Shown here one piece after another: positions 21,717-34,257 of a stretch of 64,000 nucleotides of DNA. Both the position numbers and the translations under genes were made by a program. The notes under the pieces were generated by a model. The model saw only the letters and a list, made by a program, of their open reading frames with translations, was not told the DNA's origin and did not search any database. The stretch comes from Abelmoschus esculentus (Eukaryota > Streptophyta > Magnoliopsida > Malvales > Malvaceae), in assembly GCA_035048815.1 (NCBI GenBank), contig JAUCBN010000026.1, forward strand, positions 17,123,001 to 17,187,000, in the 5' to 3' direction. Position 1 is the stretch's first letter, and each line of letters begins with the position of its first letter.

Positions 21717-24700
21717 CTAATCGTCATCATCTGTTATCAAGGCAAATGAGAAGGGTTTGAATTTGTATCCATCACCATGGTAGAATTTATTTTGAAATTC
21801 TACCCAGTGAAGACGCAAGGCGTGAAGGAAAGCGCTAAGGGTCTCCATCATGAGTAGGATGAAGGCAGTTGCAAAGGCAAAAACTGCTAGACCAATTAAT
21901 CGAATCACAATGTTGTCATACCTGTAAGTATCAGTACTCAGGTCATTACCAAATTACACATCAGAAATGAACCAAGCATCAGATGATAGTGACCATGCTT
22001 TTATACACATTAGGCACATCAAACATTGGCACGTAATAGCATATTGGCAGGATCAATTTCTTGGAAGAAAAGTATGCATGATGTATTAGAGTTCCAAGGT
22101 CATGCAAAAGAGTATTGTTGTCCTATGACATCCTGACCGAGGCTCCAACTAAAGAGTTTATTTTGAAGTTATCCTGAGAATCAATCAGTGCCACTGGCTA
22201 GAACACAACTACTACAGCATGCTGCTTCTTAACTGAGACACTTGAGCTCATACGGAAAAAAAAATGAATTGGATTAGGTCATTGTTGAGTTGAGGTTGAG
22301 CTATTGAACGAGTTGATGAGTTATCCTAATCTTAACTAGAATAGCTTGTCAACCTAATCAAACTTTTTTCATTTTCTTTCTGTCATTGGTACTAGAAATT
22401 CTCAAATCAAACTTGAAGTAAATAATCAAATTGAAGCAAGCATGAGTGTTGGACTTATCTTTTTATTTCGATTTGGGTTGAGTTTTAAAACCCTGTTCAA
22501 TTTAGCGAGATCTTTCATTTATATTTTTCTACCAATATTTTATAAATCTCTTGAATCCGACAAAACTTGGTCAAAAGCTCGAATCAAACTTTAAGCATCA
22601 AATTTTGAGACAAACTCGAATCAAACTTTAAGCATCAAATTTTGAGACAAACTCTAGCTTCTTACAGCTTGAGTTCTACTCGGTTCTACTGTACAGTGGT
22701 TTCTTTACTTCTTCCTTTTGCTTTGGGGTGGGTGGGGTGGGTGGGGTGGGGGGGTATCATAGTGGTTTACTATAAGGGTAAACTACTTTTTTGTTCACTC
22801 AACTCTGTTCGTGTTTCTGTTATGGTCAATTAACATTAATAATTTTCATTTTCATCACTAAATATTCAAATTTCGTTTGTTTTAGTCACTCAACCGTTAA
22901 ATCTATAACTTTTTTGGTAAAAATATGCAAAACCCCTTCTGAAACATTCATCTCAAACTCTGATTTTCAGACTCCCTTTGATTCACTGGCGTCTAAGTAT
23001 TTTCTTCCAAATCTAAATGGTAGGTAGGTCAAGGAGGAAAAAAACAATATATCTAGGTTTCACACTGATCAAACGGTTAAGTGACCATAATAAGCGAAAT
23101 TCTAAAGTTTAATGATGAAATTGAAAAAAAAATTAAAGATGAATGACCAAAACAAAAATGCAGACAATGTTGAGTGGCAAAAAAAGTAGTTTACCCTTTA
23201 ATTGTCATGCATCTAGCACCGGAATATCTAAACCATAACCTAGCAAGAGAACAGGAACAAATGGAAAGGAGTTCGAATATGGACACGACTATAGCATGCA
23301 ATTTAGAAAATTAAAAGAACTTACCCCCAGGCAAGTAGTAGAACTTTCTCGTAGAAAACTGTCGATAATTCAGAGTGTGCCAAGCTGTAATGTATTAGAA
23401 TTTAGAAGCAGACATTAACTTAACATTTATTTAAGAAACAGTGGAAAACATTCAAACTATAGATCTACCTTAAAGCCCAAAGCCGAAGATATGATGCAGT
23501 GTTGGAGACGGCACCTAGAACAAACTCAATGGAATGTATCATTTGGTGCACAAAAACCTCGCTAAAGTTGAACTCCTCATGATGTTCCCGTGCAGAACCA
23601 GGCTCGGCATCAGGATCAAACTCAGAGGAGATAAGCATGCCGTAATTGCGACCTTGAAATCTCTAAAACATGATGAAGAAATATATCATATACTAACTAA
23701 GCAAAATGAGAGAGGGGGAACTAAGGACAGAGACTCTTCTAGTACAATACTTAGCACAAAAAGCATCGAAAAATGATTTAAAAGTGCAAAAAATGAAACT
23801 AAGCATTCTTAGTTGTCATTATGCAGAAGTTAGAAGCCTCTCACAATACCTTGGGAAAGAAGATAAAAAATACTACTTATATAATAGAAGATCAATAGAC
23901 TAATACACAATTATTAGTTCCTTTGTTAAACAGCCAATTTTAAAATGAGTCACTCGGTTATCCGAAACTCCACATATTAGCCACATAGGCAACAGTCGTC
24001 AAAGTTGAAGAGTTATTCAAATAATTTTTTTCCTGAAAAAAGAGTTTTTTCAGATATAATTTATAACTCAATTAATGTTGAACCAGATGCTAGCACACGC
24101 TGGAAAGGGTTATGATAATCTAAATACTTGACACCAACAAATATGATCTACAAGCATATCTGACGCCTATGTTACACCAGATGCAATTTATAGTCTTGCA
24201 AAAAGATTGTCATCTCAGAAGAAAGGGACATGCTCCGCATAGATGAAAATGTTTACAGTTCGATTACCATTCTTGGACACAATTCTTCACTCGTTTACAT
24301 TTAAATCATTATCTAGGGGAGGATGTACCTATGGAGAAATAAAAAAATATTACAGGATGAAAAGATAAGTCAACAAGATTCACGTGACATGTCAGCCATT
24401 CAGTTCGACAATCTGGTTGGCTCATTTTAGAGTTTTTTTAGGGAAATGAAATGTTCAAATAAACTAGCTAAGTATAATATAAAATAAGTGTCAGTTATAG
24501 AAGCTATAAAATTTAGCAAAATTGCTCTAAGAAAGAAAAATCAGCAACAGAGTACCTCGGAATGAAGCTTCTTCAAAATAAAAGGTTTAGGAAAAAGCAT
24601 CCATGGAACTGCAACTAATGCCAAAAGTAGAAGCACAATCTGCACAAGTTAAGCAACAATAGACTGCTGTGAAGACTTGAAACATAACATGGCAAATAAC

Positions 24701-27700
24701 AGTCTGCAACAGTAACCAGAAGAGGGAAAATCACACCTGAAGAGGTCTCTGGCCCCAAAACAACTCATTGTCACCAAGATCATCAGTAGGACTCAAAAAC
24801 ATATAGATCATCACATGATAAAGGTCCGCTTGAGAACCAGTGCACCACTTGATTATAATAAGAAGTGAAAGATAACCAAAAAGGGAGTTAAGAAATATCA
24901 TCTGCGGTACAAACTGATACCTAACAACAAGATGCAAAATAAGTTTCAGTTCCATCACGTAAAGAAAAGCAAGTGGAGAACAGGGTATAAGTTGAAAGAA
25001 AAAAGAGGAAGAAAACCATACCTAATATCCAGGGAGTTGCGAAAAAAGCGTGCATTGAAATAACTTAATATGATTCCTAGGTTCATCTGGGCAACACCCA
25101 GCAAAATTGACATCTTCATTTTAAGAGAGTTGAGAAAAGGCAACTCTGAGCGACTTCCACGCCAACTTGGATCCACACCGAATGGGTATGGATCACGAAA
25201 TTTGATTAAACCAGCAGACCGTGCATCGCTGAAACAAAGAATATAACAGTAGCGCATCAAAATTAATTGAAGAAAAAGAATGCTTCCTGTTAGTACATGA
25301 GAAATCGTTAGTCTGTCCGATTACTCCTAACCTGAAACTCTCACATTTGCACAAAACCAATGCTTTAAGCTAGTATGTGTAAACCTAGTTATTTCCCTTT
25401 GTTTACATGTTAACGTTCCAAGTTACAACCAATATATACGCACATAACTCAGAAGTATCAATTTATGGTCGAAAATGCCCAAAAGAAAACATGAAATAAG
25501 CCTAATTGATTTTATTATAAAATAACCATAAAGAATATCTGCAAAGGTTGATTCAATTAAGCAGTTCCCAAAAGTATAAAACTAAAATTTTCTTTAACCT
25601 GCAATGCAAAGGTGGCTGCAGATACTATCAGCTCTTACTTGAATAAAGAAAGAAATAGAAACCACTGAGAAATCAAGAAAAAAGTCTACATCCAAAATAG
25701 CATTCATGAAAATTAAACAATAGGTGCTTCTAAACAATGTTAGGACAAAAGAAGTCATCAGATGAAACAAAACATATTCTTTCTAGAAAGTAATGAGATC
25801 TAAAAGTAGCAATATGAACCTGCAGGTAGCATCTCGGCACTTATAAGCAGAACCACCAAATATGTGAAAGGGAACAGAGAAGAATTCATTGTAAATCAAC
25901 CCACAATAAATTGAGAAAAGGGACATTAAAAGGAGTACATAACGCCCCCCAAATAGCATCTCCATAAAACTTCCAAGTTTCTGTAAGGTATCAAATGCAC
26001 GAATTAGATTAGTATACATGCTACAGGTAAATTTTGGTCAAGGCTACAAATGACACGAGCACTATAAACATTCTACGGCAAAATCATAGAGCATGAAATG
26101 TTATCCTATCAATAAATGTAAATTACTGAAAGCATCTATATATAAACTAAGCAAGCCAACAAAAGAAGGAAAAAAGTAGGAATTAGTAATTAAATATAAT
26201 GTGGAAAATCAGTTACACACTAAACAGAACAATGTGGAAAATCCATTTAGAAGATATTCATAAACCTGTATTTCACATTTTTCTAGCAATCAGACCAGTT
26301 TCCACTGTATGACATTATCAATGGATCAGCTCAACCATTCAAAAACCATTATTGAAGTAGGAATTAGTAATTAAATATAAAATGGAAATGTGTGTCAGTG
26401 TTAAAGTCTCACTAAAATGCTCCAATAAGAAATCCTACCCTTTAAGAACAATTTCCTGTCCAGTATTCCTACCATAACCATAACCGTTTCTGTATTAAGC
26501 ACATAAAACATAGTCTGTTAGTTTCAACTCGAAACATGATATGTTTGCACACATGCCTGAGTGCTGATTCGGCTTTCTCGAGCTATGAGGACCAATGCTC
26601 CTAATAGCAAGAATATTCCATGACCCCAATCACCAAACATCACCGCAAAAAGAAATGGAAAAGTAATAACAGTGTAAACTGCAGGATTTGCCTCCTGATA
26701 TCTAGCAACACTGCAAAAAGTTCTCATGTTAGTATCCTGATATCAAGTAAAAATTCCAACTCTAAACAATAAACAGTTTATCCTGAACACACTATGATTT
26801 GTTTAATTGATCATGTGTGAAGAAGCAGTCAGGGAACAAAGGACTGAAAGGAGACACTTCACCTTTGACATATTATAGTGTCATTAGATAAATCTTTTAA
26901 CAGTTAGCTTTATGGTTGGTAATCCAACCATTTTGGCCAAAGAACATAAGTTGTCATCACCCCACCCCCCAAAAAAGCATCTTTTATTTAAAATCTAAAA
27001 CATAAACCCTCCATAAACTTGAGAGTTATAGATGAACAAAATAAGATTCTTAATAGCAGACAATCATTCTGTTTAAAATGAGTAGCTTATACAATTTTGT
27101 TGAAACTGTCAACAGAAAGCATGCCATCCATAAGTTATAGAAGTAAAGTCTCAAGCTAGAACTCACCCATATGCATCAACAATCTCCTGATAAGCATTTG
27201 TGAAATGGTTGGTTCTGAAATATGTAGGAGGTGATTCTAGAGCATCCATCACATGAAAAATTATACCTACTTGTGAATTGCTATCGATTGTTGCCCGTTG
27301 CAGTGCTTCTTGAATCTGTAAGGTAAAGAAACATTTTCCTCAATTGTAAGGCTACAAATCTCTAATAGAAGATCAAAAGAGGGAAAAGAAAAAAATGACA
27401 AATGTTAATTACATAGAAATTGAATTTAGAAAGATGATGCATAAAAGATACCTTAGCTTTCGCAAATATAGGGCACCATCCTTCCCCAACAAGACATTTC
27501 TTCGTAACATCAAAATTCAACATATTCAATGTATCATATACAGCTTTCTCCCTTCGTATCTGGTTTACAATAAAAATGCAATCACAAGGGTCTTAGTCGA
27601 TAATATTACAACATCAAATATATCCTACTTATGAGATTTTCATATGCTAGCTAAATAGTTTTGCACGTCGAGATGTTCATTACCCAACAGAGGAAACAAA

Positions 27701-30700
27701 TATACAAGACAAGGTGCATTCGCTGGTACATCTTACCATTTTCATCCATTGTGTTAGATGGTATCCAATTGAATTCAGAGCTTTTTTTTGATGGCGAATT
27801 CCAGCATCCAATGTGACCTCCAATTCAGAAAGACGTGACAAAACCTGTGACAAAAAAAACAACTTAAACTAGAAAAATAAAGATTCTATAATTCCATCGA
27901 ATACCAAGTATGTGAGAGATATTGATAGGCAAGTGAAAAGGTCAGAAGAGCCAAATTAAATTAAAGTTCGTATTTTCTCTTATATATTCCAGAATAAAAG
28001 AATCAATATATATTTAATTGATGGGTCATCTCGTTAAAGAATCAAGAATATCCATTCACAAGGCTTGGTTGTGAAGATGCATACTTGTGATTCATATTTT
28101 CAACTGGAAAAACAAATAGTTAACCTCCACAATGCTGCACTTACCTCCCTAGTTATTTGCCTTTGTTTGCTGAAGTCGTCAGGAACAGGATAGCAATGAG
28201 CTCCAAATGCTTCACAAATTTTCAAAATCTTTGTCCTTGCCTGTTCTCCAGAGAAAAAAACTACAAATACTGTTTTCTCTACCTGAAAAGATAAATAGAA
28301 ATGGAAAATTGCAAAGTTTATATCAATACTGTAACAAGCAAAATGAAATACAATAAACCTCTTTGGAGACAACCCAGATTAAGAATGTACCAAATAACAG
28401 TAGCAATTTCCAAATAAAAAGATCTGAAATAAGATTTAGCAACATAAGAGATGTTGTGAGTGGGAAAAGAAACCTTTTCAGCAGATAAAGGATCCATGAT
28501 TTCTTCACCAGCCGGTGCCTGATTGAAAAGCAAATTGCCTCTGGTAGCACGAAATAACATTCTCTCAAATCTAAGAGCCTTGGATTTACAAATAATCCCA
28601 CTGATAAATCTCAACCCAGATTGGTCTGCAGTCCTCGTTTCCTGTAGGGTGAATAATCATATAGTAGATTGGACCATAGAAACAAATTTGAAAAAAAAGT
28701 AATTAATCACAGGTTCAAAAAATACCTGTTCAATTAATGACGATGCCTCATCATAACTGAGATTAGAGCGTACATTCTCACTTAATTCCCTTTCCTCGGC
28801 AATTGCATGGTTATTACCGGAAACAAGAAAACTACCTGCCTGGAATTTGAGAAATCTGTATCAGAAGGGATTCTATATTCAACACAAAAATTTGGTTACC
28901 TAAATCTTCCATAAATTTAGAATCCAAAATGTAAACCCAAAAGAGTTTATACATTTTGGCCTAGGTTACATATCAATACCAAAGATAATAGAATTCACTT
29001 CATATTGTTACTTCCCTTGTTATCTTTACTATTTTCTTTCTATTTCTTCCCTTCTGATTCATCTAGTAGTTTACTGTTATGTTTGAATGAGCAAGGCACA
29101 CATAGGACCATCAAAGCGCAGCGCTTAAGTGCTTGTGAACAACGGCTTGAATATGGACATGTTTAAAAAGTTTACAACTATGCACCAACACAATGGCTTT
29201 AGGAATTCAAGCAAAAGGTGGAATAATTGAGATTATATGACACTTAATGGAGGATGAAAAGCAAAACACTCAAATGACTGCCAGCAGTGAAGAATCTGAA
29301 GATGGGATAGAAATCATTAAACAAATGCAATAAATCTATGCTACTCTGGCACTTGTTTTTTGTTGAAGTACCCATGTTTGAAACCCACTTGAACATATAT
29401 GAACATGGGTATGGGGATATGACATTTTAAGTATCCTCCAAATACATGACAAATTCAGAACATACATGAATCTGACGCTCAGACACAATACTACAAAAGA
29501 AATATAAACATATAAGAAGAAATGAGTCCAGAAATACACCTTTAGCAAAACTATCTTGAACTCCAGGAGCTCATTGTATGTTTGTCGGAGTTTTTCACTG
29601 TTGGATTTCATTTCAATTAGCTCACGTTCATGCTCGGAAAGTTGCAACTGAAATTGTAACAAAAACAATTTGATAATCCTTATTCCATAAAAGACCGGTA
29701 ACGCTTACATCAACTATCATCGCATTGAAAAAACATGAAGTCGAAGTGGGAAGGAATAATTATATCATGGGAGTACAGAAAATGAACCTCTAATTCCTCC
29801 AATTCCACATCCGACTCCACAACAGGGTGTATTGAAGATAGAAGACCAGCTTTGATAATTTGATCTTTGAAAAAATGTAGCTTTCTTGACATTTCTCCAC
29901 AACGTTTCACCTGTTAAGACCTCTGAAAAATTAAAGCGACTACAATATTTGGCAATCGAAAACTATAGTTAATGTCCTTCTCAGAAAGAGATACATCCGA
30001 AATAATGTTGACATCAGTAAGGCGTGATTATTGATTAGCAGTTTCCTTCTTTGTAAAAGAAGAAATATGCCATGTCAATCACTAAAAAGTGTTCACCTAA
30101 ATAGGTTTTAACATAAACAGAACAAAATTAACAATCCACAAAAGAAGGGTAGAGAGGGGTCAGACTGAACGATTGAAAAAGAAATTCTACACTTCTCGTA
30201 ATGTCACCTCAGATAAAGGTGCCAACTAGCTAAGCTAGTCATGTCATTTGGAGGATACACCAAAAAGGCAAGAACTAGGGACAAGTCCAACCTTCTCTAT
30301 GGATGGGGAGGTTAATTGAAAGGAAGGGAAGGGACAGCCTCTAATGAGACAGCCAGCCATCCACTGGAGATGACAAAAATGTTACTGTAGTCATCATCTT
30401 CTCACGATTAAAAGGAGAAAAGTTAGAAAATAAAATTAATGCTTAATATGCAAAAAGAAAAGAAAAAAAAAACCCAGCATCGGTTTATTCATCCTAACCA
30501 TTCACTATAATCCGAATGGGATCAAACAAACAGGCCAGCATATTCAGGTTGATTCATTCCTAAGGGAAATAAAATATGAAGGATTAGAAGAATGTTTAAC
30601 TTTACTGACCATGCACAACTATTAATCAGTATTTCATATTTAATCATTAGAATACATATTAAGAACTGAGAACAAGAGCACAACCTAAGGCACAAAATTA

Positions 30701-32221
30701 AGCTCGGTGGATACCTGATTAACAAATGTTCGTTGGAAAGGACTTTTCTCAGTGTTTAGCTGCCACGTGGGATACAAAAACATACAACCATTAGCATATT
30801 TAATTGATGATTACAGAAGCAATGCTCTAAACTTGTTTAACAGTTAGCAGATATGCCTATGATTATAATTATCAGAACAAAGAAATGAATGGAGAATAGT
30901 CTTAACACCTTCCAAGAAAGAAAGAAAAATAAATAAGCAACCATCTAACAGAATAGGTATTCTTAGAACATAAAACCAACACTCACTCATGACTTAGAGA
31001 TATTCAAGACTATTAGATATTTGGACATATTTTCATACCAAGAGAAATACTTTGATATAAGAGCGCCTGATACCATGAGAAACTATCTATTATTTCTTTT
31101 AAAGAGTAGATAGATTACATAAGATCTTAGACTAATATACTGCAAACTCCAGAAAAAAAGAGTTATTTCCGAATTATTGTCTCCATAGAATAGTCTTTCA
31201 AAGTTACTTAGTCATATCCTGTAGCCCCTTTGTAGAAAGTCTCAACTCTCAAGCTTTTATCAGTTATCACTAAATCATAGTCCTACACTAATTGGAAACA
31301 AAGGTTTACCCTGCAAGCATCATGAAATAAAAAGAAACAATCATTAGATTGATAGAAAGTCATTTTAAATACCAACATATCAAATGCTCGGTTATTATCT
31401 AAGCACAATCCCTTAACTTGATAGTTTGTAGTGATACACTCATCAAAAGCATTGTCTATTTCCAAATAGAGCAAGCAAAGCTCATTGAAGTGTTAAATTT
31501 CATCACGGAATTACCTAGAAAAGAAGACACTACAAACTTCTACGATAAGCTCAAGCCTAGTCCAAAAGATGCTCAAATTCTAAAATCTCTCCAACAAAGA
31601 CCTGTATAAAAAATTCCTTAATCAGAAAATATTTACTAGGATAACTTCCTTGCTCTGAGTCTAATGCCTGACATACCTTAACTAGATCTATAATTCCAAC
31701 ACAAGTCAAATCAAACAGGGTACTCATACACAACTAAATAAGCGAGAATCTCAAATCTTCATCAAATTCAACCACCGAAACAACACCTAATCAATGGTCA
31801 AATCCGCATCGAATTTAAAAAATATTCCAAATGCAGGAAAAAAACATTAGCAACTAAAAAAATATAGTAACTAGCTCCCCCGCTGTAAATGACATAAAAG
31901 TCCACCACTTAAAAATGGAATTTCATTTCCATTTAAAGCCAAACAAATAATTCAAACGAAACAAAATCCTAAATTATCCTTCCCATGGAATTACCATAGA
32001 AATGCTTAAAAACTTAAGCAACGTGAACACAGAAGAGAAACGGATCTGCAAAATAGATAAATACATACATCACGGAATTGAAGGAGACCGAGTTCACCAA
32101 GATAAGAAACGGCTCGGTGAGCGGACTCCACAGGAATAATGAGTTGAACAAGCGACATTTTCTCCGACCGCATCAGATCCATCGAAGACAAGTTGTCTAT
32201 GAATTTCTCCATCGTTTCCAT
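21717..32221 (-). CDS. VHA-a1: V-type proton ATPase subunit a (VHA-a1 type)
   Basis: The membrane Vo stator subunit that forms the proton half-channels of the V-ATPase; the a1 isoform acts at the trans-Golgi/early endosome in Arabidopsis. Eighteen exons: 32069-32221, 30715-30759, 29788-29910, 29540-29647, 28726-28839, 28474-28641, 28145-28282, 27737-27844, 27452-27559, 27167-27315, 26557-26710, 25820-25980, 25022-25228, 24737-24920, 24556-24639, 23469-23662, 23325-23384 and 21717-21921. They sum to 2463 bp, 820 residues, the normal family size. The start METMEKFIDNLSSMDLMRSE resembles VHA-a1, not the a2/a3 start. Other landmarks are GEGWCP, MFGDWGHG, FGVDPSWRGSR and SNTASYLRLWALSLAHSEL, which contains the arginine essential for proton transfer. 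It ends ALITDDDD. The intron after exon 11 has a GC donor. Introns are large and carry a MITE and a G-rich run. Confidence 0.96.
22581..22654. repeat. 37-bp perfect tandem duplication
   Basis: Two identical units, 22581-22617 and 22618-22654, starting gaatcaaactttaagcatca, in the last intron of VHA-a1. Confidence 0.92.
22724..22754 (+). repeat. G-rich run with quadruplex potential
   Basis: Six runs of three to seven G separated by single T (GGGG-T-GGG-T-GGGG pattern) on the plus strand, which is the template strand of VHA-a1. This fits the classical four-run quadruplex pattern with one-base loops. Confidence 0.85.
22774..23198. mobile_element. MITE in VHA-a1 intron 17
   Basis: About 425 bp bounded by inverted termini AAGGGTAAACTACTTTTTTG on the left and caaaaaaagtagtttaccctt on the right. 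The similarity continues inward (gttcactcaac against gttgagtggc). No coding capacity. A target-site duplication could not be defined with certainty. Similar termini are common in cotton-type genomes, as I recall. Confidence 0.75.
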
Positions 32222-32650
32222 TTTTCGCTCTCTTTCTCGACAACCAAACGGAAATAAATGAGGTTTCGATCTGAATACAGTTGTTGTATATATTTTTCTG
32301 GTCTTTTCGGTGGTTTACGAGAGAGTAAGTGAGTTTGTTATCAGTTTCCAAAAAGCAACTGCCATTGGAAAATTGGAATTCTGTGAATCGGAAAATTCGG
32401 TATCCTATTTTTTTCCTTTTCTTAAAGAAAAAAAATGTTAGTTAATTAAAGATCAGAGTGGAGTTTTGGATCGTTATGATTAATGTAGTTGACTTTCAGA
32501 TACACGTGTGAGTGACACTGACTGATCATCGCTAACGGAAATTAATCATGAGGGACTAAAATAAAAACAAAATTTAGGTCTGACAACTTATTTGTAATTT
32601 TTTTATTTTGTTGTCCAAAATTATATAGTTTTTTTTCCACTCTTAACCAT
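32222..32650. other. 5' flank of VHA-a1
   Basis: Promoter and leader side of VHA-a1 (minus strand). No clear TATA box was identified. Confidence 0.5.
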
Positions 32651-33113
32651 GAGTGACTAAAAATCGAGTTGAGTCGAGTAAAAAATTGAGTTATTCGAAT
32701 TGACGAGTCATATTTTTTAACTCAAACTTTATTTGAATTTTTTCAATTCAAGTAGAGTTTAAGAAATTCGAGTCGAGTTTTCAAGTTCCTATAAATATTT
32801 AATTGTAATTATTTATCATGTTATAGTATAATTTGATTCTATTTTAAACGACTTTCTCTAATCGTATAAGATATGTATATATATTTTTCATATGTAGCAT
32901 TATTTCTTTATATTTTTATATATCAATGTATATATATCACAAAAAATTGATAAACTCGTCTCAAAATTAAAAATTAATCCTTTAATTACTAAATATTTTA
33001 AGTTATTCGAATTTTCATTTTACAACTCGAACTTTATTTAAATTTTTTTCAGATCGAATCAAAACAATCAAGTATTTTTATTTCGAACCGAATCGAGTTT
33101 TAAACACCCTTAT
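32651..33113. mobile_element. Diverged relative of the 734-1239 hAT-type MITE
   Basis: Nearly collinear with the element at 734-1239. Shared blocks include GTTATTCGA(G/A)TTGACGAGTC, CTATAAATATTTAATT(A/G)TAA, TTTTTCATATGTAGCA and TTCATTTTACAACTC. The terminal repeats are eroded and no target duplication is visible, so this is an older copy in the same orientation. It fills about half of the space between the divergent VHA-a1 and NDUFA2 starts and ends about 100 bp before the NDUFA2 ATG. Confidence 0.85.
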
Positions 33114-33210
33114 CACCTGCCACAAGTCCAAGAAGCTACTTCTCCTTCCCCATCGCTCATTGAACAGAATCCTTTTGAATTTTTGTTTTCTCAGATAATA
33201 AAGGAAAACA

Positions 33211-33487
33211 ATGGCGTGGAGAAGCCAATTATCTCGAAATCTCAAAGAGCTACGAATTCTCTTTTGCCAAACATCCCCTACCAGTACATCTGCTAGGTTG
33301 TAGTTCTTCTATTTCCCTCAATTTAAAACATTTCTCCTTTTTTATTTTCGTATAAATTAATTTCTTTTGTTTTCCAACAGGTCATTTGTGGAACAAAATT
33401 ACAAGGATCTCAAGACTTTAACCCCCAAATTCCCGATCCTCATTCGTGAATGCAGTGGGATTGAGCCTCAAATTTGGGCTCGATATG
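33211..33487 (+). pseudogene. NDUFA2: NADH dehydrogenase (complex I) B8 subunit, NDUFA2-like, 3' part missing
   Basis: Exons 33211-33296 and 33381-33487 join in phase and encode MAWRSQLSRNLKELRILFCQ, then a Thr/Ser-rich stretch, SFVEQNYKDLKTLTPKFPIL, and IRECSGIEPQIWARY. This is the thioredoxin-like B8 accessory subunit of mitochondrial complex I. The second exon ends in a good donor (TATG|GTATTC). The usual protein continues for about 33 more residues (MGVERG.. onward). I could not find that exon in the 770 bp before the oppositely oriented ADT gene begins; the space holds a SINE copy instead. Either the gene was truncated, or its last exon lies beyond the ADT gene, which would be unusual. 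Exon sequence is otherwise undamaged. Confidence 0.8.
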
Positions 33488-34257
33488 GTATTCTTTTATT
33501 CTCATCTCCGTTTATCTTCATTCCATGTTTTTCATCCTGATGTTTGCCTCTTTTTTCTGTTTTTAAGTTTTGATTTAGGATTTTAAGAGAATTGTTGAAA
33601 ACAACTTCTTAGTTCAAAATAATGAGAATCAGCTTTCTTGGATTTGTAATCTGCTAGCACAACACTTGATAGTTCTTCATTTCTTTACCTCACCCGGGAT
33701 TCTGGTACTCTCGTTTAGTTCTGTACTCTATCTGCAATCTAACGTTGGTCGATAGAATCTGTGTGTGAAATCTATATTGGCACGAGCCTTTTAGTTCAAG
33801 TGGTTAAAGTAATGGTTGTTGTTCCTAGATATTACGAGTTTGAGCACCAGCGATATCAGGAGAGTGAGCGATCAATGTCAAATAGTGAAGATTATATTCT
33901 AGAACAGATACTATTATAATCACTTTAGTCCCTCAAACCCTAAATACATTGCTACTATTGAATCGAATGACTCGAAATAAATTGATCCTATTGGAAAAGT
34001 GTCCCCTTCGATGGTTTTCCTCTATTTTGAGCTATCATCATGGTTTTGTAGGATGGATGTTGAAAGTTTAGAAGTTGTTATTTGCTTGCCATTCAAGGCT
34101 CAACTACTGCAGAAACTTCCCTTGATAACTTCTGCACTGTTATTTTCCTTTCCCCTTTTTAAATATCATAATGAGTAGTAACCTTTGAATTTCAATTATA
34201 TAATTATATATATGCATGTATGTATGCATTATGGAACTCTGATAAACTGCGATAGCG
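33488..34257. other. Spacer between truncated B8 gene and ADT-like gene
   Basis: Contains a SINE copy (33781-33928) and otherwise no recognisable coding sequence. The segment at 34053 (tag|gatggatgttgaaag) resembles the expected third exon of NDUFA2 for only a few residues (MDVE) and then hits a stop. Confidence 0.55.
33781..33928 (+). mobile_element. tRNA-derived SINE, copy A
   Basis: The head has an A-box-like block (ttttagttcaagtggttaaag) and a B-box-like block (attacgagtttgagcacc). It is followed by the family body gcgatcaatgtcaaatagtg, aagattatattctagaacag and atactattataatcactttag. It shares this whole arrangement with the copies at 38231, 43580 and 53353. Confidence 0.75.

Noticed and set aside
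34053..34080. Possible third exon of the B8 gene (gatggatgttgaaag)
   Set aside because: Only three or four residues resemble the expected MGVE, the phase from exon 2 leads to a stop, and no similarity follows.
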